Shown here piece by piece: positions 1 through 5,755 of a DNA stretch of 7,297 bases. The stretch's first letter is position 1. Every line of letters starts with the position of its first letter. The notes under the pieces were generated by a model. That model had not been told where the DNA came from, did no database searches, and saw nothing but the letters and a program-made list of their open reading frames with translations. Source of the stretch: a bacterium 42_11 (lineage in GTDB: Bacteria > Synergistota > GBS-1). The stretch spans positions 1-7,297 of the forward strand of contig LGFB01000062.1 of assembly GCA_001508835.1 (NCBI GenBank), given 5' to 3'. A program made the position numbers and the translations under genes.

Positions 1-1
1 T

Positions 2-805
2 GGTGGGGCTGTTGCTGAACAATATAAGGTGCCTATGATATCCCCGACTGCTACTAATCCCTTGGTAACCCAGGATAAGAAGTACTTGTTCCGTGTATGC
101 TTTATCGATCCCTTCCAAGGTAAAATTGCGGCAAAGTATGCCTATGATGTTCTTAAGGTGCGCAAGGTTGCCATAGTTATTGATGTTCAACAAGATTACT
201 GTGTAGGTTTGGCTAATTTCTTTGAGGAGAATTTCAAGAAGCTTGGTGGAGAAGTTGTAGCGAAAGTCCAGTATAGAACAGGGGATCAGGACTTTACGGC
301 TCAGGTTACCGCTGTTAAAGCAAAGAATCCCGACATGATTTACATTCCTGGCTATTACAATGAAATAGCACTTTTTACGAAGCAAGCTCGTGAACTCGGT
401 GTTAAATCTATAGTCTTTTCGGCTGACGGTTCTTATGCTCCTGAGTTAATTCAGATAGGAGGTAAAGCCGTTGAAGGAATTTACTTTACTAACTTTTATG
501 ATCAAAGCGCCGTTACAACCGACATAGGTAAGAAGTTTGTAGAGGCCTATCGTAAAAAGTATGGTAAAGATACAGATTCTTTTGCTGCTTTAGCTGCTGA
601 GGCATATCTTGTTTTAGTTCATGCTATCGAAAAAGCTGGGGAGCCCGACCCTGAAAAAATAAGAGATGCATTGGAGGGGATAAAGAGCTTTACGGGATTC
701 ATGGGTGAATTCGGTTTTGACGAAAACCACAATGCAATAAGGCCTGTGGTCATACAAACTGTCAAAGATGGCAAGTTTGCGTATGTAGATATAGTCAAAC
801 CGTAG
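2..805 (+). CDS. livK: Branched-chain amino acid ABC transporter substrate-binding protein (LivK-like), 5' partial
   Basis: This is the extracytoplasmic binding protein that delivers branched-chain or related hydrophobic amino acids to the LivHMGF importer. The frame is already open at base 2, and 267 codons lie in the window up to the TAG at 803-805. Family members are usually about 370-390 residues, so roughly the first 100-120, including the signal peptide, are missing. The GTG at 29 is internal and not a start. Visible type I periplasmic-binding-fold features, numbered from the window edge, are the ligand-loop motif PMISPTATNP at 11-20, the QDYCVGLA segment at 64-71 whose Tyr aligns by eye with a ligand-contacting Tyr of E. 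coli LivJ, and the ADGSYAPELI loop at 141-150 where an acidic residue commonly binds the ligand amino group. The C-terminal lobe ends with the usual TGFMGEFGFDENH segment. The family is certain. The exact ligand is inferred from the neighbours and could be another amino acid or an amide. Confidence 0.93.
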   Translation, partial: GGAVAEQYKVPMISPTATNPLVTQDKKYLFRVCFIDPFQGKIAAKYAYDVLKVRKVAIVIDVQQDYCVGLANFFEENFKKLGGEVVAKVQYRTGDQDFTAQVTAVKAKNPDMIYIPGYYNEIALFTKQARELGVKSIVFSADGSYAPELIQIGGKAVEGIYFTNFYDQSAVTTDIGKKFVEAYRKKYGKDTDSFAALAAEAYLVLVHAIEKAGEPDPEKIRDALEGIKSFTGFMGEFGFDENHNAIRPVVIQTVKDGKFAYVDIVKP

Positions 806-852
806 GATGCTGATATTTGTATAGGGGATTATAATTTATAACTGTTCTTAAA

Positions 853-885
853 ACCGGTGGCTTTCCGAAGAAGAAGGCCACCGGT
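853..885 (+). terminator. Hairpin between livK and livH: leaky terminator or attenuator
   Basis: ACCGGTGGC (853-861) and GCCACCGGT (877-885) are perfect inverted repeats. Pairing continues inward with one T-G wobble and three more pairs, giving a 13-pair stem (853-865 with 873-885) and a 7-nt loop. It is followed by CCTGTTTTGTTT (886-897), a U-rich but interrupted tract that begins two bases after the stem. Stem strength suggests real termination, and the imperfect U-tract suggests read-through. Placement directly after a binding-protein gene and before its permease gene fits the common design in which binding protein is made in excess. The stem may also protect the 3' end of livK mRNA. Confidence 0.8.
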
Positions 886-927
886 CCTGTTTTGTTTGGC
901 TATTCTTTTGTATGATAAACTATCAGA

Positions 928-934
928 AAGGAGG
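928..934 (+). promoter_or_regulatory. Ribosome binding site for livH
   Basis: AAGGAGG here is a near-perfect anti-Shine-Dalgarno match. It lies 12 nt before the GTG at 947 and directly abuts the ATG at 935. The zero spacing makes ATG 935 an unlikely start, so this site favours GTG 947 even though its spacing is longer than ideal. It also rules out the GTG at 857, which would place the first codons inside the terminator stem. Confidence 0.65.
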
Positions 935-946
935 ATGCTTGGAAGA

Positions 947-1840
947 GTGGGCATAGTTGATTTGTTTCAGCAATTGGCTAATGGATTGTCTTTAGGAAGT
1001 TTATATGCTCTTATAGCGATCGGTTATACCATGGTTTATGGAATAATACGGTTGATTAACTTTGCGCATGGAGATGTTATGATGGTTGGTTGTTATTTGG
1101 CTTACTTTGGAGTGCTTATGTTTCGTTTGCCGTGGCAGATATCCTGGATTTTAGCAGTATTATTAACCAGTTTGTTGGGAGTTTCTATTTACATAGGGGC
1201 ATATAAACCTTTAAGAAGGGCGCCAAGAATCTCCGCTTTGATAACCGCCATAGGGGTTTCCTTTTTTCTTGAAAGCCTCGGCCTTGTTATATTCGGGGGG
1301 AGGCCAAAGGCTTTTCCTCGTCCACCAGCTTTTGATATAGGTTTAAACATAGGGGGAGTTTATTTGGTCTCTTTCACCTTGTGGATACCCCTTATAACAG
1401 CGATTCTTCTTGTGGGATTGGTTTATCTAATTTATAAGACTAAAATCGGCATGGCAATGCGATCGGTAGCTACTGATATAGAGACTACAAGCCTTATGGG
1501 AGTTGATGTAGATAAAGTCATTTCCTTTACTTTTGCGATTGGGTCTGCCCTTGCTGCGGCAGGTGGCATAATGTGGGCTATAAAATTTCCACAGATTAAT
1601 CCTTATATGGGGATAATGCCAGGGTTAAAAGCTTTTATAGCAGCAGTTTTTGGAGGAATAGGAAACATCTTTGGAGCGATGTTAGGCGGTTTTCTCCTTG
1701 GCATGATCGAGATTTTAGTTGTTGCTTTTATGCCAAGCATCGCAGGATATAGAGATGCGATAGCCTTTGGTATACTAATAGTTGTTTTGCTTTTTAAACC
1801 TACAGGACTTTTGGGTGAACCTTTGAAAGAAAAGGTGTGA
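947..1840 (+). CDS. livH: Branched-chain amino acid ABC transporter permease LivH
   Basis: This is one of the two integral membrane subunits forming the translocation channel of the importer. From GTG 947 it is 297 residues, matching the usual 290-310. It opens with the family hallmark DLFQQLANGLSLGSLYALIA (5-24), followed by GYTMVYGIIRLINFAHGD (26-43), which is highly typical of LivH. Several hydrophobic spans follow, and the cytoplasmic coupling region GMAMRSVATDIETTSLMGVD (168-187) is the segment that contacts the ATPases in this family. The end, LLFKPTGLLGEP, is also typical. The frame is open back to 857, but those codons fall in the upstream hairpin and give an Arg/Pro-rich stretch unlike the family. 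ATG 935 is a possible alternative start that would add four residues. The gene follows the leaky terminator and is one base short of the first possible livM start. Confidence 0.95.
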   Translation: MGIVDLFQQLANGLSLGSLYALIAIGYTMVYGIIRLINFAHGDVMMVGCYLAYFGVLMFRLPWQISWILAVLLTSLLGVSIYIGAYKPLRRAPRISALITAIGVSFFLESLGLVIFGGRPKAFPRPPAFDIGLNIGGVYLVSFTLWIPLITAILLVGLVYLIYKTKIGMAMRSVATDIETTSLMGVDVDKVISFTFAIGSALAAAGGIMWAIKFPQINPYMGIMPGLKAFIAAVFGGIGNIFGAMLGGFLLGMIEILVVAFMPSIAGYRDAIAFGILIVVLLFKPTGLLGEPLKEKV

Positions 1841-1847
1841 TGTGAAA

Positions 1848-2942
1848 ATGGTAGCGCTTGATAAGGAAGTTTTAATCAGAAAGAGAAGGAAAACGCGGTT
1901 CCTCTTAAATGTTCTTTTAGTAATTGGCATCTTTCTTTTTCTATCAAGAGCTGACCACTTATTAGATCCTTACACCATAAGAATTCTTAATGTATCGGCT
2001 GTATACATGGTTTTAGCCATGGCCTACAATCTTGTTAACGGTACTCTGGGGCAATTTATGCTTGGGCCGAATGCTTTTATCGCTTTAGGAGCATACACGG
2101 TTGCTCTTCTTACCATGCCTGTGGATAAGAAGGCGATGTCCTACATAATAGAACCCTTAATATGGCCGTTTAATTCAATTTGCTTGCCTCTTTTTCCTTC
2201 GCTTCTAATCGCGGGTATTATTGGAGCTGGTGCAGCTTACTTGGTTGGGATGCCTTCTTTCAAGTTAAGGGGAGATTATCTCGCCATAGTTACCTTGGGG
2301 TTCGGAGAAATGGTTGTTGTTTTAGCTAACAATTTGGTTCCGATTACTAATGGTGCTTTGGGGTTAAAGGATATTCCAAGATACGTTAATTTATATTGGA
2401 CTTGGGGATGGGCCTTGCTTACCTATTTCTTTATGAGGCTTCTTAGGACTTCTTCTTATGGGAGAGCTTTTGAAGCTATAAGAGAGGACGAGATAGCCGC
2501 TGAGGGGATTGGAATAGATGTTAGACGGCATAAACTCCTTGCTTTAACGATTGCAGGATTTTTCTTGGGTGTGGGTGGAGGACTTCTAGCATCTCTCTTA
2601 GGTACAATAGATCCGAAGCTCTTTTCATTTTTCTTTACTTTTAATTTGCTCATAATTATTGTCTTTGGAGGTCTGGGTAGCTTTACAGGAGCTGCAATCG
2701 CTTCTTTGGTATTTGTGGTTCTATCTGAACTTCTAAGGGCTGTGGAAAACCCAATAAATATAGGTCCCATTCATATTCCTGGTATTCCTGGAATGAGAAT
2801 GGTCGTTTTTTCATTACTGCTTATATTTGTTATGCTTTATTGGCAGAGGGGATTATTTGGTAGGAAGGAGCTTTCTTGGGACTTTTTGCTTAATCGTCTC
2901 TTTCCACTTGAGGGGGTGGAAAAGGATGAAGGTTCTTCTTAA
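1848..2942 (+). CDS. livM: Branched-chain amino acid ABC transporter permease LivM
   Basis: This is the second membrane subunit, partner of LivH. From ATG 1848 it is 364 residues, somewhat longer than many family members because of an extra stretch around residues 90-115 between hydrophobic segments. The N terminus is short and strongly basic (KEVLIRKRRKTR) before the first membrane span at about 19-34. Family motifs are LRGDYLAIVTLGFGE (140-154), TNGALGL (167-173) and the ATPase-coupling segment GRAFEAIREDEIAAEGIGID (205-224), followed by the glycine-rich GFFLGVGGGLLAS (237-249). The usual GQxSLGHAAF motif reads GQFMLGPNAF (68-77), a variation that may mark a lineage. GTG 1842 would add two residues. 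An AAGGTG sequence at 1832-1837 lies 4 nt before GTG 1842 and 10 nt before ATG 1848, so either start is possible. The 3' end overlaps livG by 17 bases. Confidence 0.94.
   Translation: MVALDKEVLIRKRRKTRFLLNVLLVIGIFLFLSRADHLLDPYTIRILNVSAVYMVLAMAYNLVNGTLGQFMLGPNAFIALGAYTVALLTMPVDKKAMSYIIEPLIWPFNSICLPLFPSLLIAGIIGAGAAYLVGMPSFKLRGDYLAIVTLGFGEMVVVLANNLVPITNGALGLKDIPRYVNLYWTWGWALLTYFFMRLLRTSSYGRAFEAIREDEIAAEGIGIDVRRHKLLALTIAGFFLGVGGGLLASLLGTIDPKLFSFFFTFNLLIIIVFGGLGSFTGAAIASLVFVVLSELLRAVENPINIGPIHIPGIPGMRMVVFSLLLIFVMLYWQRGLFGRKELSWDFLLNRLFPLEGVEKDEGSS
2911..2919 (+). promoter_or_regulatory. Ribosome binding site for livG, inside livM
   Basis: The G-rich AGGGGGTGG lies 6 nt before ATG 2926 and within the last codons of livM. 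It supports ATG 2926 over the upstream in-frame codon at 2827, which has no family-like sequence after it. Its position implies that ribosomes finishing livM can reinitiate on livG. Confidence 0.65.
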
Positions 2943-3696
2943 ACTGGATGGGGTTACTATGGACTTTGGGGGCTTAAGAGCGGTAAGTGATTTCTCTATA
3001 GAGATTAAAGAAAAAGAACTTGTGGGGCTCATCGGACCTAATGGTGCCGGTAAAACTACTGTATTTAATCTGATAACGGGTATTTATACGCCGGTATCTG
3101 GTAAAATATATTTTGATGGCGAGGATATAACGGGAAAACCTACCAATTTTATAGTGTCTAAGGGAATAGCAAGAACATTTCAGAATATAAGGCTTTTTAG
3201 AGAATTGACGGTTTTAGAGAATGTAATGGTTTCTTATCATTACCAAATGAAGTCTGGTTTATTTAGTTCCGTTTTAAGACTGCCACAGTATTTGGATGAG
3301 GAAAAGAGGTGGAGAGAGGAAGCTCGGGAGCTTCTTTCTAAGGTTGGTCTTGTAGGATATGAGAATTTTATCGCTGGTGGTTTGCCTTATGGTCAGCAAA
3401 GGAGGCTAGAAATAGCGAGGGCTCTTGCTACTCATCCAAAGCTTCTTTTGCTTGATGAGCCTGCTGCAGGAATGAACCCTAATGAAACTCAGGAATTAAT
3501 GGATTTTATTAAAATGGTCAGAGACGAGTTCGGGGTTACTATTTTTCTCATAGAACACGATATGAAGGTCGTTATGGGAATATGTGAAAGGATAAGAGTT
3601 ATGGACCACGGAGTGAGTATTGCTGAAGGACCGCCGGAAGTTATTCAGAGAGACCCTAAGGTTATAGAAGCGTATCTTGGGGAGGCTGAAGAGTAA
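2926..3696 (+). CDS. livG: Branched-chain amino acid ABC transporter ATP-binding protein LivG
   Basis: This is one of the two cytoplasmic ATPases that power the importer. It is 256 residues from ATG 2926, against about 255 in E. coli. Motifs in order are Walker A GPNGAGKTT (37-45), the Q-loop glutamine in ARTFQNIRLF (Q86), the signature region PYGQQRRLEIARAL (154-167), Walker B LLLLDEP (173-179), the AAGMNP segment (180-185) and the H-loop histidine in IEHDMKVVM (H211). YGQQRR replaces the canonical LSGGQ, which is normal for LivG and not a defect. The helical insert between Q-loop and signature (about 104-140) is also LivG-like. All catalytic residues are present. The C-terminal EVIQRDPKVIEAYLGE is the usual ending. 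The frame is open back to 2827, but that extension overlaps livM and does not resemble LivG. Confidence 0.96.
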   Translation: MKVLLKLDGVTMDFGGLRAVSDFSIEIKEKELVGLIGPNGAGKTTVFNLITGIYTPVSGKIYFDGEDITGKPTNFIVSKGIARTFQNIRLFRELTVLENVMVSYHYQMKSGLFSSVLRLPQYLDEEKRWREEARELLSKVGLVGYENFIAGGLPYGQQRRLEIARALATHPKLLLLDEPAAGMNPNETQELMDFIKMVRDEFGVTIFLIEHDMKVVMGICERIRVMDHGVSIAEGPPEVIQRDPKVIEAYLGEAEE

Positions 3697-3697
3697 G

Positions 3698-4399
3698 ATG
3701 CTCAAGGTTGAAAATCTTCATGTTTATTATGGAGGAATTCATGCTCTTAAAGGGATTAGCTTTGAGGTTCCTGAAGGGAAAATTGTTACCCTTATAGGTG
3801 CTAATGGTGCTGGTAAGACCACTACATTAAGGGCTATTTGTGGCCTTGTGGATGCTAAAGGCTCTATAAAATTAAAGGGGGAAGAGCTAATTGGGAAACC
3901 CACTCATGAAATAGTCCAGAAAGGGATAGCGATGGTGCCTGAAGGAAGGCGAGTTTTTCCTAATTTGACTGTGATGGAGAATTTACTGATGGGAGCTTAT
4001 TACAGGAATGATAATAGTATTGAAAAAGACCTTGAATGGATTTTCAATTTATTTCCAAGACTTCAAGAAAGGAAGTGGCAAAAGGCTGGTACCCTTTCTG
4101 GTGGAGAACAACAAATGCTGGCTTTGGGAAGGGCTCTCATGGGTAGACCTCAGCTTCTTATGATGGACGAACCTTCGTTGGGATTGGCTCCTCTTCTTGT
4201 AAGGGAAGTATTTAAGGTTATAAAAAAGATAAATGAAGAAGGAAAGACTATTCTGTTAATAGAGCAGAACGCTCGTGCTGCGTTAAAAATTGCCCATTAT
4301 GGTTATGTGCTTGAAACCGGAAGAATAGTTATGGAAGGTCCAGGTGAAGAGCTTTTGAATGATGACCGAGTCAGGAGGGTATACTTGGGTGAAGCGTAA
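3698..4399 (+). CDS. livF: Branched-chain amino acid ABC transporter ATP-binding protein LivF
   Basis: This is the second ATPase of the importer and pairs with LivG. From ATG 3698 it is 233 residues, close to the 237 of E. coli. It starts with the family-typical MLKVENLHVYYGGIHALKG. Motifs are Walker A GANGAGKTT (34-42), PEGRRVFPNLTVMENL (81-96) where LivF carries Glu in place of the Q-loop glutamine, signature LSGGEQQ (133-139), Walker B LLMMDEP (153-159), and LIEQNA (187-192) where LivF carries Gln at the H-loop position. These two substitutions are characteristic of LivF, so they are not signs of decay. The start lies one base after the livG stop. The G-rich GGGGAGG at 3679-3685 inside the end of livG is the likely ribosome binding site at 12-nt spacing. 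An in-frame TTG at 3677 is a less likely start. The 3' end overlaps the next gene by 11 bases. Confidence 0.96.
   Translation: MLKVENLHVYYGGIHALKGISFEVPEGKIVTLIGANGAGKTTTLRAICGLVDAKGSIKLKGEELIGKPTHEIVQKGIAMVPEGRRVFPNLTVMENLLMGAYYRNDNSIEKDLEWIFNLFPRLQERKWQKAGTLSGGEQQMLALGRALMGRPQLLMMDEPSLGLAPLLVREVFKVIKKINEEGKTILLIEQNARAALKIAHYGYVLETGRIVMEGPGEELLNDDRVRRVYLGEA
4373..4379 (+). promoter_or_regulatory. Ribosome binding site for the DUF6569-like gene, inside livF
   Basis: AGGAGGG lies 10 nt before GTG 4389 and within the last codons of livF. It decides the start in favour of GTG 4389, because the in-frame ATGs at 4359 and 4362 lie upstream of this site and have no comparable site themselves. Confidence 0.6.
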
Positions 4400-5300
4400 T
4401 TTACTGGAAGACATTCTGGGTGAGATAGTCATAGAGACCCCCTTTTTTTTAAGGAACCTTGTTATTTATCCTCTTAAGTTTCCCGAAATTGATGTAGGGG
4501 GAGAGTTTTTGACGCTTGAGGATGATGGCTTTTCTGTATCTGAGCTTGATCCCCCCACGATCGAACGGGTAAGGTTTACTAACTTATCTGGAAAACCATT
4601 TTTTATCCTTGATGGAGAGGAGTTGTTGGGCGCTCGACAGGATAGGGTAGTTAATACTTCTCTATGGATAGGAAAAATGGGGGATTTTGAGATCCCGGTA
4701 TCTTGTATAGAACGGAGAAGATGGGGTGGAGGGACTATTTTCGAAACGGGGGTCGTTTTGCTTAACCCTTCTCTAAGAAGGACGCTTTGTGAAGGTGTTA
4801 CCGGGTCGCTTTTCCGAGGAGAAGGTTATAAATCGGATCAGCGGGCGCTTTGGGATTCTGTGGAAAGAACGTTGGCAAGCTTGAAAATTTCTTCTAAAAC
4901 CTCTTCTTTCAATGATGTTTACGCTACTTTAAGAGCGGAAATAGAGGGTTATCTGGAAGAGTTGCAGGGATTGAATGGAGATTTTTCTGGCTTTGTTGTG
5001 GAGACGCCTACACTCATTTCTGTAGATCTTTTCGGTAGCAGGAAGATTTTAGCAAAATTTTTGAAAAAGCTCCTGAGAAGTTATTTAATAGAAGGCTTTC
5101 TGGCTAAAAGAGGGGTTAACCCCTCTCTTAGGAGGGTGAGAAGTCTGATAAAACCGATTATTGTTAAGGATGTTATTGAACATTCAACGCCTACAGGTTT
5201 AGGTAAAGAAGTGAGATTTGGAGATGGTAAAAAAACTATAGGGAAAATTCTTGTATTGGGTGAAACTTTTCTACACTTTTCTTTGTTTAAGGTGAAGTAG
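4389..5300 (+). CDS. Uncharacterised protein resembling the DUF6569/ARPP-1 family
   Basis: The function is unknown. From GTG 4389 the protein has 303 residues, no signal peptide and no clear membrane span, so it is probably cytoplasmic. From memory of the family, the pattern matches DUF6569 (ARPP-1): an early IYPLK strand (26-30), then a conserved core FFILDGEELLGARQDRVVNT (71-90), IPVSCIERRRW (102-112), a DQRALWDSV helix (150-158), GFVVETPTLISVDLFGS (201-217), and a C-terminal strand-rich end with GLGKEV (270-275) and ILVLGETFLHFSLFK (287-301). The conserved DGEEL and Asn/Arg residues look like a binding or active site, but no reaction can be named. The start overlaps livF by 11 bases with its own ribosome binding site, so it is almost certainly co-translated with the transporter. 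A C5T8 run lies at residues 17-21 and a perfect palindrome at 241-246. Family assignment is fairly likely. A role linked to amino acid uptake is only inference. Confidence 0.78.
   Translation: MKRNLLEDILGEIVIETPFFLRNLVIYPLKFPEIDVGGEFLTLEDDGFSVSELDPPTIERVRFTNLSGKPFFILDGEELLGARQDRVVNTSLWIGKMGDFEIPVSCIERRRWGGGTIFETGVVLLNPSLRRTLCEGVTGSLFRGEGYKSDQRALWDSVERTLASLKISSKTSSFNDVYATLRAEIEGYLEELQGLNGDFSGFVVETPTLISVDLFGSRKILAKFLKKLLRSYLIEGFLAKRGVNPSLRRVRSLIKPIIVKDVIEHSTPTGLGKEVRFGDGKKTIGKILVLGETFLHFSLFKVK
5109..5126. repeat. Perfect 18-bp palindrome inside the DUF6569-like gene
   Basis: AGAGGGGTTAACCCCTCT is its own exact reverse complement with no spacer, and flanking bases 5108 and 5127 do not extend it. 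It coincides exactly with six codons (Arg-Gly-Val-Asn-Pro-Ser, residues 241-246). It could be a dimeric protein binding site, an RNA hairpin, or a coincidence of codon choice. No U-tract follows, so it is not a terminator. Confidence 0.6.
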
Positions 5301-5306
5301 CGTTTG

Positions 5307-5684
5307 ATGAAAAGAAGTATCCTTGTTATTGATGACTCGCCTTTGGTTAGAGATCTTATAAAACAAATTCTTTCAAGAGAAGATGCGGAAGTAGTTGGGG
5401 CTTCTAATGGTGCTGAGGCTCTTGCTTTTTTGAAGAAAAATAAACCAGACCTTATATTTTTAGATATCATGATGCCTGGGTTAGATGGCTTATCTCTTTT
5501 AAGGGAGATTCGCAAGATGGGACACCTTAAGGGCGTTCCAATAGTAATAGTAACGGCAATTGCGGAGAAAGATATTATCGGTGAATTGAAAGCTCTTGGG
5601 GTAGAAGAAGTAATATTTAAGCCGTTTAGCCCTGTTCAATTTAGAACGCTGGTTAATAAGTATATTGGAAAGCAAGCAGAGTAG
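5307..5684 (+). CDS. Stand-alone response regulator receiver domain (CheY/Spo0F-like)
   Basis: This is a two-component phosphoacceptor of 125 residues consisting only of a receiver domain. All key residues are present: acidic pair D9 and D10 in ILVIDDSPLVR, phosphorylation site D53 in LIFLDIMMPG, switch threonine T83 in VIVTAIAEK, and K105 in IFKPFSP. There is no DNA-binding, enzymatic or other output domain, so it must act by protein contact or as a phosphorelay step. No histidine kinase lies in the window. It starts within a few bases of the previous stop. The AAGGTG at 5289-5294 lies 9 nt before TTG 5304 and 12 nt before ATG 5307, so a start at TTG 5304, one residue longer, cannot be excluded. 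It is probably co-transcribed with the DUF6569-like gene. A chemotaxis CheY role is possible, but no chemotaxis genes are seen here. Confidence 0.92.
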   Translation: MKRSILVIDDSPLVRDLIKQILSREDAEVVGASNGAEALAFLKKNKPDLIFLDIMMPGLDGLSLLREIRKMGHLKGVPIVIVTAIAEKDIIGELKALGVEEVIFKPFSPVQFRTLVNKYIGKQAE

Positions 5685-5709
5685 AGCTTTAGAAGTAGGC
5701 TATTCTTTG

Positions 5710-5718
5710 TGGTATAAT
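5710..5718 (+). promoter_or_regulatory. Extended -10 promoter for cstA
   Basis: TGGTATAAT combines a perfect TATAAT (5713-5718) with the TGn extension, which allows recognition with little or no -35 element. The best -35 candidate is a weak TTTAGA at 5688-5693 with a long 19-nt gap. Transcription would start near 5725, leaving a leader of about 30 nt before the cstA start. It lies in the 71-nt gap after the response regulator gene, which has no convincing terminator, so read-through from upstream is also possible. Confidence 0.6.
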
Positions 5719-5740
5719 ATCACTTGGATTGCTAGTTAAA

Positions 5741-5748
5741 AGGGAGGT
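5741..5748 (+). promoter_or_regulatory. Strong ribosome binding site for cstA
   Basis: AGGGAGGT provides a GGAGGT core (5743-5748) with 7-nt spacing to ATG 5756, close to optimal. It fixes the cstA start and predicts efficient translation. Confidence 0.8.
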
Positions 5749-5755
5749 GGGTTTT

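Noticed and set aside
830..835. TATAAT between livK and the hairpin as a promoter for livH
   Set aside because: It has no TGn extension and no -35 match at 16-18 nt, and transcripts from it would run straight into the terminator hairpin.
898..908. GGCTATTCTTT repeated exactly at 898-908 and 5698-5708, both just upstream of -10-like sequences
   Set aside because: An 11-base repeat is expected by chance several times in a window this size, and spacing to the -10-like element differs (2 versus 4 nt). The element near 911 is a poor promoter.
857..946. N-terminal extension of livH from GTG 857
   Set aside because: The start would lie inside the terminator stem, the added residues are unlike LivH, and a good ribosome binding site lies further downstream at 928-934.
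2456..2770. 104-codon open frame on the minus strand within livM
   Set aside because: It lies wholly inside a clear LivM coding region, has a low-complexity Ser/Lys/Pro-rich product, and shows no family resemblance or ribosome binding site.
2827..2925. N-terminal extension of livG
   Set aside because: It overlaps livM in another frame, gives no LivG-like sequence, and ATG 2926 has both the family N terminus and a ribosome binding site.
3496..3705. 69-codon open frame on the minus strand across livG and the livF start
   Set aside because: It is antisense to the conserved LivG C terminus, and the product has no recognisable features.
5081..5515. 144-codon open frame on the minus strand across two + strand genes
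   Set aside because: It is antisense to both the DUF6569-like C terminus and the receiver domain, whose motifs are intact on the + strand. The product looks like a shadow translation.
5685..5701. Small hairpin AGCTT/AGGCT after the response regulator gene as a terminator
   Set aside because: The stem is five pairs including a wobble, and the following bases are not a proper U-tract.
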